Source of the DNA: Dokdonella sp.
Lineage (GTDB): Bacteria; Pseudomonadota; Gammaproteobacteria; Xanthomonadales; Rhodanobacteraceae
Assembly: GCA_019634795.1 (NCBI GenBank)
Contig: JAHCAR010000011.1
Location: forward strand, 1-64,000
Length of the DNA: 64,000 nt
Direction: 5' to 3'
The position numbers were made by a program, and so were the translations under genes. Below, piece by piece: positions 38,758-48,307 of the stretch. The stretch's first letter is position 1; every line of letters starts with the position of its first letter. The notes under the pieces are model-generated. The model searched no databases. It saw nothing but the letters and a program-made list of their open reading frames with translations, and had not been told where the DNA came from.

Positions 38758-38817
38758 GTTTTCGTTCGTCAGCGGCGCGGTGGCTATACTCGGGGCATCC
38801 TCCCCGCTGGAAAGCGC

Positions 38818-40413
38818 ATGTCTCCCGAAATGCCTGCCGACCCGGCCGCGCTGCGGCCCGAACAATTCCTCGGTCATCCGAAAGGCCTCTACATCTGCTT
38901 CTTCACCGAGATGTGGGAGCGCTTCTCGTTCTACGGCATGAAGGCGCTGCTGCTGCTGTACCTGGTCAAGTACCACCTGTTCAGCGACGACTACGGCTAC
39001 AACCTGATCGGTGCCTACGGCGGTCTCGTCTACGCGATGCCGGTGATCGGCGGCCTCATCGCCGATCGCTGGCTCGGCATGCGCAAGGCCGTGGTCTTCG
39101 GCGGCATCCTGCTCGTGCTCGGCCATCTCGGCATGGCCATCGAGGGCGACCAGGCGACCCTGGTCGACGGCGTCGTCGTGCGCGATACCGCCGCCCTGCA
39201 GGTGTTCTATTTCTCGCTGTCGCTGATCATCATGGGCGTCGGCTTCCTCAAGCCGAACATCTCGACCATCGTCGGCAAGCTCTACCCCGAAAACGACCCG
39301 CGCCGCGATTCGGGCTTCAGCATCTTCTATGCCGGCATCAACATCGGTGCGACGGTGTCATCGCTGTTCTGTGGCTGGCTCGGCGAGACCTACGGCTGGG
39401 GCTGGGGCTTCGGCGCGGCCGGCATCGGCATGATCGCCGGCCTGGCCAATTTCCTCTACGGCCAGAAGCACCTGATGGGACACGCCGAGCCGCGCGACCC
39501 GGACAAGCTGCGCGAGCGACTGCTCGGCCCGCTCTCGCGCGAGCACCTGATCTACCTCGGCGCGCTGGCCGGCCTGTTCGTGGTCTGGCTGCTGATCCAG
39601 GCGCACTCGCTGATCCTGCACATCGTGCCGGGTTTCTTCGAGCCGACCCCGGTCGTGCTGGCCATGCACTTCGTCTCGGTCTGCCTGTTCGGCGGCATCC
39701 TCTGGTTCATGTTCAAGCATTGCAGCAAGGTCGAGCGCGACCAGATGTTCGCCGTGCTCTGCTTCATCGCCTTCTGCCTGGTCTTCTTCACGCTCTACGA
39801 GCAGACCTACGGCTCATGGGTGCTGTTCTCCGACCGCGCAATGAACCATCAGGCGCTCGGCCTCGAATGGACGGCCAGCCAGCTGACCTTCCTAGGCGCC
39901 TTCTTCATCCTCGTGCTGGCGCCGATCTTCGCCTGGCTCTGGCCGCGCCTCGAGCAGCGCGGCTGGAATCCGAGCAAGCCGGCGAAGTCGGCCTACGGTC
40001 TGATCCTCGCCGGACTGTCCTTCCTCGTCCTGGTCTGGAGCGCGCGCAATCCGCAAGCCAACGGCCTGACCAACATCTGGTGGTTCGTGCTGGCCTACTT
40101 CGTGCTCGAGATCGGCGAGATGATGCTGTCGCCGATCGGCCTGTCCGCCGTGACCCAGTTGTCGGTGCCGCGCGTGGTCGGCCTGATGATGGGTGGCTGG
40201 TTCCTCGGCACCTCGTATTCGGAAATCCTCGCCGCCGAACTCGGCAAGCTGTCCTCGATCGAGATTCCCGAAGGCACGGCGCTCGACGTCGCCGAAGCGC
40301 TTTCGAAGTACGACGACCTGTTCGTGTTCTCGGCCTGGATCGGCATCGGCAGCGGTCTGTTCGTGCTGCTCATGACGCCGCTGATCCGGCGCTGGATGCA
40401 CGGCGTGCGCTGA
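38818..40413 (+). CDS. Proton-dependent oligopeptide transporter (POT/PTR family)
   Basis: This 531-residue major-facilitator protein imports di- and tripeptides with protons. The diagnostic motif ExxERFxxYG occurs as EMWERFSFYG (res. 31-40) in the first helix. The second PTR signature (GFLKPNISTIVGKLYPENDPRRDSGFSIFYAGINIG, res. ~141-176) follows. Twelve to fourteen hydrophobic helices are evident and the length is typical. It lies 60 bp behind olsF on the same strand; a TATACT hexamer at 38785-38790 could be part of its own promoter. Confidence 0.93.
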   Translation: MSPEMPADPAALRPEQFLGHPKGLYICFFTEMWERFSFYGMKALLLLYLVKYHLFSDDYGYNLIGAYGGLVYAMPVIGGLIADRWLGMRKAVVFGGILLVLGHLGMAIEGDQATLVDGVVVRDTAALQVFYFSLSLIIMGVGFLKPNISTIVGKLYPENDPRRDSGFSIFYAGINIGATVSSLFCGWLGETYGWGWGFGAAGIGMIAGLANFLYGQKHLMGHAEPRDPDKLRERLLGPLSREHLIYLGALAGLFVVWLLIQAHSLILHIVPGFFEPTPVVLAMHFVSVCLFGGILWFMFKHCSKVERDQMFAVLCFIAFCLVFFTLYEQTYGSWVLFSDRAMNHQALGLEWTASQLTFLGAFFILVLAPIFAWLWPRLEQRGWNPSKPAKSAYGLILAGLSFLVLVWSARNPQANGLTNIWWFVLAYFVLEIGEMMLSPIGLSAVTQLSVPRVVGLMMGGWFLGTSYSEILAAELGKLSSIEIPEGTALDVAEALSKYDDLFVFSAWIGIGSGLFVLLMTPLIRRWMHGVR

Positions 40414-40468
40414 GTGGCCGGGGCCGGGCCGGCACGACGTATTGCCGGTTTGGCGGGTGGCGAGCATC

Positions 40469-41509
40469 ATGCACCGCATGGACAAACCCGCCAGCGCCAT
40501 CCTCGCTCCGGCCTGCAAGTCGCCCGTCGACGCCGCGGCCATGGTCGCCAACTGCGTGGCCTACCACGTCGACGGCAAGCGCATCGGCGACATCACGCTC
40601 GATGAAATCAGCGACGTGCTCGAGCGCCCGGATACCTTCGTCTGGGTCGGCCTGGTCGAGCCCGACGAGGCCCTGCTCGAGAAGCTGCAGGAAGAATTCG
40701 GCCTGCACGACCTCGCCATCGAGGATGCGCACAACGCCCACCAGCGACCCAAGATCGAGGCCTACGGCGACTCGCTGTTCATCGTCGCGCAGACCGCCCA
40801 GGTCGTAAGCGGCGGCATCCAGTTCGGCGAAACCCACATCTTCGTCGGCAAGCGCTACCTGGTCACTGTCCGCCACGGCGCCTCGCTGTCCTATGCGCCG
40901 GCCCGGCGCAGCTGCGAACAGTCGCCGGACATGCTCACCTACGGGCCGAGCTATGCGCTGTATTCGGTGCTCGATTTCATCGTCGACAACTTCATGCCGA
41001 TCGTGCGCAGCTTCCGCGAGGACCTGCAGGAACTCGAGGAGGACATCTTCGAGGACACTTTCAAGCGCGAAACGATCCGCCGCCTGTACACACTGAAGAA
41101 GGAACTCGTGACCCTGCGCCTGGCGATCGGCCCCTTGCAGGACATCCTCAACCAGCTCACGCGCATGTACCCGGGCCTGCTGCGCGACGAGGTGCGACCG
41201 TACTTCCGCGACGTCTACGACCACGCCGCGCGCATAAACGAATCCACCGACACGATGCGCGAGATGCTGACCGCCGCGCTCAGCGTCAATCTCTCGCTGG
41301 TCACGGTGGCCCAGGGCGAGGTGGTCAAGCGCCTCGCCGGCTGGGCTGCCCTGTTGGCCGCGCCGACCCTCTTGACCAGCTGGTACGGCATGAACTTCCA
41401 TCACATGCCCGAACTCGACAAGCCCTGGGGCTACGCGGCAATGATCGGCTTCACGCTGGCCATCTGCGGCGGCCTGTTCTGGCTGCTGCGCCGGGCCAAG
41501 TGGCTGTGA
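40469..41509 (+). CDS. corA: CorA-family magnesium/divalent cation channel
   Basis: The 346-residue CorA protein has a large cytoplasmic N domain with a long helix (VRSFREDLQELEEDIFEDTF onward). Two C-terminal transmembrane helices flank the pore signature GMN (SWYGMNFHHMPEL). It forms a pentameric Mg2+ (or Co2+/Ni2+) channel. The ATG at 40469 is preferred because GGTGG lies 8 bp upstream; an ATG at 40478 is nearly as good. Its stop overlaps the next gene by 4 nt. Confidence 0.92.
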   Translation: MHRMDKPASAILAPACKSPVDAAAMVANCVAYHVDGKRIGDITLDEISDVLERPDTFVWVGLVEPDEALLEKLQEEFGLHDLAIEDAHNAHQRPKIEAYGDSLFIVAQTAQVVSGGIQFGETHIFVGKRYLVTVRHGASLSYAPARRSCEQSPDMLTYGPSYALYSVLDFIVDNFMPIVRSFREDLQELEEDIFEDTFKRETIRRLYTLKKELVTLRLAIGPLQDILNQLTRMYPGLLRDEVRPYFRDVYDHAARINESTDTMREMLTAALSVNLSLVTVAQGEVVKRLAGWAALLAAPTLLTSWYGMNFHHMPELDKPWGYAAMIGFTLAICGGLFWLLRRAKWL

Positions 41510-42117
41510 ACGAACTCCCGGCCGATTCCGCAACCCGCGGTCGAAGCACACTCGGTGCCCGGCTGCGTGAAAAGCTGCCGGAAATCCTGATCGAGGCGGC
41601 CTCGGTCGTCGCCGCCTTGCTGCTGGCCCTGGCCATCAACAATTGGAGCGAACAGCGCCAGGTGGACCAGCGTGCCATGGCCGCGCGCGCGGCCATCCTG
41701 GCCGAGCTGCACGAGAATCGCGAGGAGCTGAAAGGTGTGCAGCCCGAGCTCACGAAGATCCTCGACCGGCTCAGGTCGGTAGCCAGGGCAGAGGATGGCG
41801 GGCCCGGCGAGATGAAAGTCGACCTCAGCATCGCCCTGCTGTCGTCCGCGGCCTGGAACGCGGCGACGGCGACCCGAGCCAGCCAGAATCTCGAGCTTGG
41901 CTGGATCACGCGCATGGCCAAGGTCTACGAACTGCAGGAGAACTACCTGCGCGCGCAGAACCTGGCCGTGGACCAGCTCAGCTCGATCCCGCCCGACAGT
42001 AGTCTCAGTGGACGGCAGGTCGCCCTGTCGATTATTCCGAGACTGAATGCGCTCTCGCAAATTGCCGACGGGTTGATGCGCAGTTATGACGAGGCGCTCG
42101 AGGCGGCGCCGCATTGA
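41506..42117 (+). CDS. Small membrane protein of the DUF6090-like type
   Basis: This 203-residue protein starts at the GTG that overlaps the corA stop (GTGA), so its translation is coupled to corA. One transmembrane helix at residues ~28-45 (LIEAASVVAALLLALAINNW) is followed by WSEQRQ and a helical, charged extracytoplasmic domain. This layout, with 'xNxWxExR' just after the helix, resembles DUF6090-type proteins. The function is unknown. Conservation of the overlap with corA in relatives would point to a regulatory or accessory subunit. Confidence 0.65.
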   Translation: MNELPADSATRGRSTLGARLREKLPEILIEAASVVAALLLALAINNWSEQRQVDQRAMAARAAILAELHENREELKGVQPELTKILDRLRSVARAEDGGPGEMKVDLSIALLSSAAWNAATATRASQNLELGWITRMAKVYELQENYLRAQNLAVDQLSSIPPDSSLSGRQVALSIIPRLNALSQIADGLMRSYDEALEAAPH

Positions 42118-42270
42118 GAGAAATTCGCAGCCGGGCATGAAGCCGCTGCTGCGCTGCTGTCTGCTCCAGGCGCGGCGATACAAGGCTTTGCGATCGTGCG
42201 CTGCAGCTTGACCATCCGCTGACGCACAGCGACGCTGCCCGCCCGCAGTCCCGTCGGTTCCGGAGGCTTC

Positions 42271-44334
42271 ATGAACGCTGTCGTGGCAAGGCTCGGCTGG
42301 CTCGCGCTCGCCGTGCTCGGCGCATTCAGCCTCGGTGTCGTCGCCCTCGACCGCGGCGAGACGATCAATTCGGTCTGGCTGGTCACGGCGACCGCCTCGA
42401 TCCTGCTGATCGCCTACCGGTTCTACAGCCACTTCATCGCCGAAAAGGTATTGCAACTCGATGCGACGCGGGCGACCCCGGCCGTGCGCAAGAACGATGG
42501 CCTCGATTTCGTGCCGACCGACAAGAGCGTCGTGTTCGGTCATCATTTCGCGGCGATCGCCGGCGCCGGGCCGCTGGTCGGTCCCGTGCTCGCTGCGCAG
42601 ATGGGCTACCTGCCGGGAACCCTGTGGATACTGGTCGGCGTGATCTTCGCCGGTGCCGTGCAGGACTTCATGGTGCTGTTCTTCTCGACCCGTCGCGACG
42701 GCAAGTCGCTCGGCGACATGGCGCGTTCCGAGCTCGGTCCGGCCGCCGGCATCGTCGCCATGATCGGCGTGCTGATGATCATGTTCATCATTCTCGCCGT
42801 GCTCGCCCTGGTCGTGGTCAAGGCCCTCGCGGCGAGCCCCTGGGGTACCTTCACGGTCGCCATGACGATTCCGATCGCCGTATTCATGGGCGTCTACCTG
42901 CGCTGGCTGCGGCCCGGCCGCGTCCTCGAGGTTTCGATCATCGGCCTGGTCCTGCTGCTCGCTTCGATCTGGCTCGGCGGCGTGGTCGCGCAGGACCCGG
43001 TCTGGGCCGCACGCTTCCATTTCGAGGGCCGCGAACTGGCCTGGATGCTGATCGGCTATGGCTTCTTCGCCTCGGTCCTGCCGGTCTGGATCCTGCTCGC
43101 CCCGCGCGACTACCTGTCGACCTTCCTCAAGATCGGCACGATCGTGCTGCTGGCCGTGGCCATCCTGATCGCCGCCCCCGAGATGCACATGCCGGCGCTG
43201 ACGCGTTTCATCGACGGCAGCGGTCCGGTGTTCGGCGGCAGCCTGTTCCCGTTCCTGTTCATCACGATTGCCTGCGGCGCCGTGTCGGGCTGGCATTCGC
43301 TGATCTCCTCGGGCACCACGCCGAAACTGCTCGCCAGCGAGACCGAGGCGCGCGCGGTCGGCTACGGTTCGATGCTGATGGAGGCCTTCGTCGCGATCAT
43401 GGCGCTGATCGCCGCCTGCGTGCTCGATCCCGGCGTCTATTTCGCGATGAATGCGCCGACCGCCCTGCTCGGGACCACGGTCGATACGGCCGCCCAGGCG
43501 ATCAGCCAGCTCGGTTTCGTGATCACGCCCGACGTGTTGAGCCAGACCGCCTCGCAGATCGGCGAAACGACGATCCTCTCACGCACCGGCGGTGCGCCGA
43601 CCCTGGCCGTCGGCATGGCCCAGATCATCCACGGCATCCTGCCCGGCGAGGGCATGATGGCATTCTGGTACCACTACGCGATCCTGTTCGAGGCGCTGTT
43701 CATCCTGACCACGGTCGATGCCGGCACGCGCGTGGGCCGCTTCATGATCCAGGAGCTGGCCGGCCTCGTCGTGCCGGCGCTGAAGAAGACTGAATCATGG
43801 GCCGCGAACACGATCGCGACCGCGCTGTGCGTCGGCTTCTGGGGCTACTTCCTCTACCAGGGCGTGGTCGATCCACTCGGCGGCATCAATACGCTGTGGC
43901 CGCTGTTCGGCATCGCCAACCAGATGCTCGCCGCGATCGCCCTGACCGTGTGCTGCGTGATCCTGATCCGCATGAAGCGCGACCGCTACGTCTGGGTACC
44001 CCTGCTGCCAACGGTCTGGCTCGTGATCTGCACCTTGACGGCCGGCTGGCAGAAGGTCTTCGATGACAACCTGCGCATCGGCTTCCTCTCGCACGCGGCG
44101 AAATACAGCGATGCGCTCGCCCGCGGCGAGGTGCTGGCACCGGCGAAGACGGTGGCCGAGATGCAGCGCATCGTCAGCAACGACTACGTCAATGCGGGAC
44201 TGGCCGCGTTGTTCATGGGTATCGTCGTGAGCGTCGTGCTGTTCGGGCTGCGCGCGGCACTGAAGGCGCGCCGGGTTGCGACGCCGACGGCGGTCGAGAC
44301 GCCTTATGTGGCGGTGTCGGCGGTGGCGAGGTGA
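42271..44334 (+). CDS. cstA: Carbon starvation protein CstA (pyruvate/peptide transporter)
   Basis: The 687-residue inner-membrane protein has about sixteen hydrophobic helices and the CstA blocks [28 protein letters not shown] (res. ~90-117) and [18 protein letters not shown]. CstA and its paralogue BtsT/YjiY import pyruvate or peptides under nutrient limitation. GGAGG lies at good distance from the ATG. A ybdD-type partner gene follows 43 bp later, the usual arrangement for this family. No regulatory site for CRP was identified. Confidence 0.93.
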   Translation: MNAVVARLGWLALAVLGAFSLGVVALDRGETINSVWLVTATASILLIAYRFYSHFIAEKVLQLDATRATPAVRKNDGLDFVPTDKSVVFGHHFAAIAGAGPLVGPVLAAQMGYLPGTLWILVGVIFAGAVQDFMVLFFSTRRDGKSLGDMARSELGPAAGIVAMIGVLMIMFIILAVLALVVVKALAASPWGTFTVAMTIPIAVFMGVYLRWLRPGRVLEVSIIGLVLLLASIWLGGVVAQDPVWAARFHFEGRELAWMLIGYGFFASVLPVWILLAPRDYLSTFLKIGTIVLLAVAILIAAPEMHMPALTRFIDGSGPVFGGSLFPFLFITIACGAVSGWHSLISSGTTPKLLASETEARAVGYGSMLMEAFVAIMALIAACVLDPGVYFAMNAPTALLGTTVDTAAQAISQLGFVITPDVLSQTASQIGETTILSRTGGAPTLAVGMAQIIHGILPGEGMMAFWYHYAILFEALFILTTVDAGTRVGRFMIQELAGLVVPALKKTESWAANTIATALCVGFWGYFLYQGVVDPLGGINTLWPLFGIANQMLAAIALTVCCVILIRMKRDRYVWVPLLPTVWLVICTLTAGWQKVFDDNLRIGFLSHAAKYSDALARGEVLAPAKTVAEMQRIVSNDYVNAGLAALFMGIVVSVVLFGLRAALKARRVATPTAVETPYVAVSAVAR

Positions 44335-44377
44335 GGGTGGGTGGTTGGTTCGACGAAAAAGCAACTCTCGGGGGGAC

Positions 44378-44596
44378 ATGACTTTGTTGATGCTTCGCGC
44401 TTGGGTTCCAATATTTCTCACTTGTTGGCGCAAGGCCGTGCAGATGGCGCGTCGTTGCATCGGCGTGCCCGACTACGAGACCTATGTCGCCCACGTTCGC
44501 AGGCATCATCCCGAACGCAGCCCGATGAGCTACGAGGCCTTCTTCATCGAACGCCAGAATGCGCGCTACAAGGGCGGCGGCGGTCGCTGCTGCTGA
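44378..44596 (+). CDS. ybdD: YbdD/YjiX family small protein
   Basis: This 72-residue protein contains the family core, [20 protein letters not shown] followed by [23 protein letters not shown]. YbdD/YjiX proteins accompany CstA-type transporters, and in enterics they are needed for or aid pyruvate uptake. The ATG at 44378 has GGGGGG just upstream. It ends 7 bp before the convergent racemase-like gene. Confidence 0.88.
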   Translation: MTLLMLRAWVPIFLTCWRKAVQMARRCIGVPDYETYVAHVRRHHPERSPMSYEAFFIERQNARYKGGGGRCC

Positions 44597-44603
44597 GGCC
44601 GGC

Positions 44604-45302
44604 TCACGGGTGCGCGAGAGCCGTCTCGACGGCCGCTTGGGCATGGATGGCGGTGGTATCGAACAGCGGCACGCTGGCGTCGTCTGCGCCGACCAGCAGA
44701 GAAATCTCGGTACAGCCGAGGACGACGCCTTCGGCACCCTGGTCGACCACGTCGGCGATGATGCGCCGCATCTCTTCGCGCGAGGAATCGAGAATCCGGC
44801 CGAGACAGAGTTCCTCGTAGATGATCCGGTGCACACTGTCGCGGTCGACTTCATTCGGAACGATCACCTCGGCGGCGTGAGGAAAGGACAGGCGATTGCG
44901 GTAGAACGGCTGCTCCATGGTGAAGCGGGTGCCGAGCAGGCCGACCCGGCTGATGCCGGCTGCATGGATGGCCTTGGCCGTGGCATCGGCGATGTGCAGC
45001 AGCGGAATCGTCGTTGCCTCCTCGATCGCTGTGGACACCTTGTGCATGGTGTTGGTGCAGAGGACGAGGAAGCGGGCGCCGGCGGCCTCGAGGGCGCAAC
45101 CGGCGTCGGCCAGCATCTGGCCCGCGGCTTCCCAGTTGCCGGACAGCTGGTGGCGTTCGATGTCGTGGAAGTTGACGCTGTAGAGTACGAGCCGGGCCGA
45201 GTGCAGGCCGCCGCGCCGCGACTTGATGCCCTCGTTGATCAGCCGATAGTAGGTCAGGGTGGATTCCCAGCTCATGCCACCGATCAAGCCAATCGTCTTC
45301 AT
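44604..45302 (-). CDS. Aspartate/glutamate racemase family protein
   Basis: The 232-residue PLP-independent racemase homologue has the two catalytic cysteines in the usual places: LVLCTNTMHK (res. ~81-90) and VVLGCTEISLL (res. ~193-203). The N terminus, MKTIGLIGGMSWEST, is typical of the aspartate racemase/YgeA branch. It may make a D-amino acid or racemise a broad range of them. The start is the ATG at 45302; sequence further upstream is not family-like. It is transcribed divergently from alkB and convergently with ybdD. Confidence 0.9.
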   Translation of the reverse strand: MKTIGLIGGMSWESTLTYYRLINEGIKSRRGGLHSARLVLYSVNFHDIERHQLSGNWEAAGQMLADAGCALEAAGARFLVLCTNTMHKVSTAIEEATTIPLLHIADATAKAIHAAGISRVGLLGTRFTMEQPFYRNRLSFPHAAEVIVPNEVDRDSVHRIIYEELCLGRILDSSREEMRRIIADVVDQGAEGVVLGCTEISLLVGADDASVPLFDTTAIHAQAAVETALAHP

Positions 45303-45443
45303 GCGGACCTCTGATGTCAGGGAATGCAGGGCCAAGAATCGGAAAAATCGCATGCAAGAAAAACGCCAGATTTGTTCCAGTCGCGCAGCCCGCTGGCGTT
45401 CCCTGCCTGCATTTCCACGGCGGCTGGCGAAAGTGGGGTGAAC

Positions 45444-46088
45444 ATGGATCTGTTCGGTCGAGGCGACGACGTAGTTCGCCGGGAGGACCTGGCCCCCGGG
45501 GCTGCCGTATTGCGCAACCTGGTCACGGCCAGGGCGCCCGCCTTGCTGGCCGCGATCGACGGCGTGCTGCAGCAGGCGCCGCTGCGGAACATGGTCACCC
45601 CTGGCGGCCTGACCATGTCGGTGCGCATGAGCAACTGTGGCGCGCTCGGATGGCTCAGCGATCGTCGCGGCTATCGCTACGGCGCCGTCGATCCACTGAG
45701 CGGTCAGCCCTGGCCCGACATGCCTGTCCTGTTCCGCGAACTGGCCGCCGAAGCAGCGGATCGCATCGGCATTGTCGACTTCGTACCCGATGCGTGCCTG
45801 ATCAACTGCTACGAACCGGGCATGAAACTGTCTCTGCACCAGGATCGCGACGAACGGGATTTCAATGCGCCGATCGTCTCCGTGTCGCTCGGCCTGCCGG
45901 CTGTGTTCCTGTTCGGCGGAGAGTCCCGCAGCGATCCAGCCCGACGTGTCCCGCTCGGGCATGGGGACGTGGTGGTCTGGGGCGGACCGTCGCGACTGCG
46001 CTTTCACGGAGTGCTGCCCATAAAGGAGGGCGTGCATCCGATGACCGGGCGTTTTCGATATAACCTGACCTTGCGCAAGGCGGGGTGA
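45444..46088 (+). CDS. alkB: DNA/RNA dealkylase AlkB
   Basis: The 214-residue Fe(II)/2-oxoglutarate dioxygenase removes methyl groups from 1-methyladenine and 3-methylcytosine in DNA and RNA. The iron ligands H132 and D134 (LHQDRDE) and H188 (RFHGV) are present, as is the 2-oxoglutarate-binding RFRYNLTLR block at the C terminus (R203-R211). These match E. coli AlkB positions closely. No ada gene is adjacent, so SOS- or Ada-type control is not evident. Confidence 0.93.
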   Translation: MDLFGRGDDVVRREDLAPGAAVLRNLVTARAPALLAAIDGVLQQAPLRNMVTPGGLTMSVRMSNCGALGWLSDRRGYRYGAVDPLSGQPWPDMPVLFRELAAEAADRIGIVDFVPDACLINCYEPGMKLSLHQDRDERDFNAPIVSVSLGLPAVFLFGGESRSDPARRVPLGHGDVVVWGGPSRLRFHGVLPIKEGVHPMTGRFRYNLTLRKAG

Positions 46089-46478
46089 GGGGTCAGTTGA
46101 TGGTGTTCGATTTGGGGTGGGGGGTTAGTTGATGTTGTTCGATTTGGGCTGCCGGGCAATTGCCGGGGATCGTGGTCGGCTCGCTTCATCCATTCCTGGA
46201 TGGGTCCACGGTACGTTGCTCGCGCAGGAGCATGCCCTCCAATCCGCATTCCTGTGCGGGTCACTCCGACTCCACTGTAGGAGCGCCTTCAGGCGCGATG
46301 CTCTTCTGCACGGTTCGGAATTCCACATCGTCGTCCCTGCCCTTCGACAGGCTCAGGACAGGCCGGACTTCGTCCGGGCAGGGACCCAGTGATTTTGCTT
46401 TGCGCGTTTTTTTGCATCGCTACGCGGCGCACTTTTGGGGAAGAAGCAAAGCTTTCACTCGCCTTCAGCGAGCGAGTC

Positions 46479-46506
46479 ACTTTCTCTTGCGTGGCCAAGA
46501 GAAAGT
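46479..46506. repeat. Perfect 11-bp hairpin of the left arm
   Basis: ACTTTCTCTTG (46479-46489) pairs with CAAGAGAAAGT (46496-46506) around CGTGGC. The right arm carries the same hairpin at 47063-47096 with a longer 14-bp stem (GTTACTTTCTCTTG). Confidence 0.9.
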
Positions 46507-46580
46507 AACCAAAGAGAAGGCCACCCCGATGCGGTGGTCTCCGGGCATCCTGCCCTGCGACTTCGCGGCAGGGCTACGGG

Positions 46581-46638
46581 GTTCGCTGACAGCACCTCCA
46601 TGTGCTGGCAGCGAACTGGGCGCGATCCCTCGCGCCCA
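46581..46638. other. Two abutting hairpins, left arm of the inverted element
   Basis: The first stem is GTTCGCTG/CAGCGAAC with an inner AGCAC/GTGCT separated by ac and gg bulges (46581-46616). The second follows at once: TGGGCGCGA/TCGCGCCCA around TCCC (46617-46638). Both stems are perfect apart from the symmetric bulge. The matching pair in the right arm has different stem sequences that still pair perfectly. Confidence 0.9.
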
Positions 46639-46933
46639 CCCTGCGGGCCTTTCCTGCGCCCTGCCGCCACCGCTTACGGGGCCCGGGTAGCGCGCATCCT
46701 GCGCGCCAGAGCGAAGAGCAAAGGCAAAAGCCAAAGCCCCTCATCCGCCTCCGGCACCTTCTCCCGCTGCGCGGGAGAAGGAAGTGCAAACGCCAAAACA
46801 AGAGCCAACGCCAACGCCAACGCCAACACAAAATTGCACGGGTGCGGGAAATCGCTTTGTCTTGGCTGCGCAGGAGGCGCAGTGAACGGGGCCCCTATGC
46901 AGTGGCGCAGTGGCGTAGACAAGGCCCGCAGGG

Positions 46934-46991
46934 TGGCTCGCAGGGATGCGAGCCAGTTGGCTGCCAGTCCACGGATGGACTGTCAGCCAAC
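46934..46991. other. Two abutting hairpins, right arm, with compensatory stem changes
   Basis: The order is inverted relative to the left arm. TGGCTCGCA/TGCGAGCCA lies around GGGA (46934-46955). Then GTTGGCTG/CAGCCAAC encloses AGTCC/GGACT with two-base bulges (46956-46991). Against the left arm, both sides of each stem change together so that pairing is kept. Confidence 0.9.
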
Positions 46992-47062
46992 CCCGGAGCC
47001 GCTGCGCGAAGTCGCAGGGCAGGATGCCCGGAGACCGCTGCATCGGGGTGGCCTTCTCTTTG

Positions 47063-47096
47063 GTTACTTTCTCTTGGCCACGCAAGAGAAAGTAAC
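47063..47096. repeat. Perfect 14-bp hairpin of the right arm
   Basis: GTTACTTTCTCTTG (47063-47076) pairs with CAAGAGAAAGTAAC (47083-47096) around a 6-base loop (GCCACG). It is the inverted counterpart of 46479-46506. Confidence 0.9.
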
Positions 47097-47817
47097 TCGC
47101 TCGCTGAAGGCGAGTGAAAGCTTGGGACTAGATGCCCACATCTCGCGCCGCGCAGCGATGCACGAAGCGAAGCCAGAGCCAAGTCACTGGGTCCCGGCCC
47201 GGACGTAGTCCGGCCTGTCCTGAGCCTGTCGAAGGGCAGGGACGTCGATGTACAGGTTCGAACCGTGCAGAAGAGCATCGCGCCTGAAGGCGCTCCTACA
47301 GTGAAAATAAAGTGACTCGTTCGCCGAAGGCGAGTGAAAGCTCTGCTCCTAACCCAGGAATGCGCCGCGTAGCGATGCATGTGGCAACGCGAGCAAGGCG
47401 CCGAGCGACCAGCCCACCAAGAAGACAACCCCCGCGATCCCGAAGCTCGCCCAGGATCCGCGTACCCCCACCGGTCCGTCACCAATGCGACCATTGCCAA
47501 CCTGATCACCGTGTCAGGCATCCCCGCCGACACCGGGTGCGGCAATGTCGCAATGCCCGATTCCGGCGAATGCGGCCAAAAGCGGGCCGTGCAGGGCTCG
47601 CCCAGTCGCCGGGCGGGAGGCCGGCGACGACCACGGCAGCACCGCATCTGCCGGCCAGTGGCGCTGCCGAGGCAAGCCGGGCGTGGCGCCCCCAGGTCCC
47701 GAAAATCGCGACCGGCAGGGCCCTGCGCCGTGCGCCGGGGCGGCTGCCATGGCATAATCCGCGACCTTTTTGGCGACCCGGAATCTTCCGGGCCTACCGC
47801 AACTCCTTGGAGACACA

Positions 47818-48150
47818 ATGGATTTTCTGATCAGTTCCGCGTATGCGCAGGCCGCACCGGGCGCCGCCGCGCCGAATCCCCTGATGTCGTTCCTGCCCCT
47901 GATCATCATCTTCGGCATCTTCTACTTCATGCTGATCCGTCCGCAGATGAAGCGCGCCAAGGAGCAGCGCGCGATGATCGCAGCCCTCGCCAAGGGTGAT
48001 GAGGTGCTGACCAACGGTGGCCTGCTCGGTCGCATCGAGGACATTGCCGATACCTTCGTCACCCTCGAGATCGCCGACAAGGTCAGCGTCAAGCTGCAGA
48101 AGAGCGCGATCACCGCAGTCCTGCCCAAGGGCACCATCAAGCAGGCTTGA
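47818..48150 (+). CDS. yajC: Sec translocase accessory subunit YajC
   Basis: The 110-residue single-pass membrane protein has a helix at ~residues 24-41 (FLPLIIIFGIFYFMLIRP) and the conserved cytoplasmic PQMKRAKEQRAMIAALAKGDEVLTNGG block. YajC associates with SecDF-YidC. It is followed by secD and secF in the usual order. In many relatives queA and tgt precede yajC; here a long repeat region stands in that place. The ATG at 47818 follows TTGGAGACACA, a fair ribosome-binding site. Confidence 0.95.
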   Translation: MDFLISSAYAQAAPGAAAPNPLMSFLPLIIIFGIFYFMLIRPQMKRAKEQRAMIAALAKGDEVLTNGGLLGRIEDIADTFVTLEIADKVSVKLQKSAITAVLPKGTIKQA

Positions 48151-48307
48151 GAACAGCTCGGGTATCCCCACTAGGTGCAGGGGCAGGGCGGGGCGGATGG
48201 TGTTTGTCCGTGCATCGCCCGGCAGTCGCGAGACCGGCTGCCGGTACCTGCATGCAAGAGGCCATACCCGGATCCCCGGCAACAGCGCAAGAACGGATTG
48301 AACCGTA

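Larger units (their letters stand above)
46089..47817. repeat. 1.7-kb non-coding mosaic: two inverted copies of a structured repeat
   Basis: No credible gene lies here; the open frames are low-complexity and Arg/Ser/Pro-rich. From about 46259 to 47340 the DNA is a near-palindrome. The left arm (46259 to ~46712) and right arm (~46860 to 47340) carry the same modules in opposite orientation around a ~145-bp centre. Outer to inner, these are a REP-like TGTAGGAGCG palindrome, a CCTGCCCTTCGACAGG module, GCTTTCACTCGCC, an AAGAGAAAGTAACCAAAGAG hairpin module, and several GC-rich hairpins. The centre holds a GCCAAC hexamer repeat and a CTTCTCCC...GGGAGAAGG inverted repeat. About 480 bp without notable features precede yajC. 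Confidence 0.85.

Noticed and set aside
36694-39126. An 810-codon minus-strand frame across olsF and the transporter start
   Set aside because: It is antisense to two well-supported genes, has low-complexity acidic/Gln-rich translation and no motifs.
46435-47208. Protein-coding gene of ~257 codons in the repeat mosaic
   Set aside because: The frame spans the hairpin-rich inverted element and several phases are open at once; the composition reflects the repeats.
46259-47340. Insertion sequence bounded by inverted repeats
   Set aside because: There is no transposase gene between the arms, and the centre is only ~145 bp. A non-autonomous element remains possible but is not shown.
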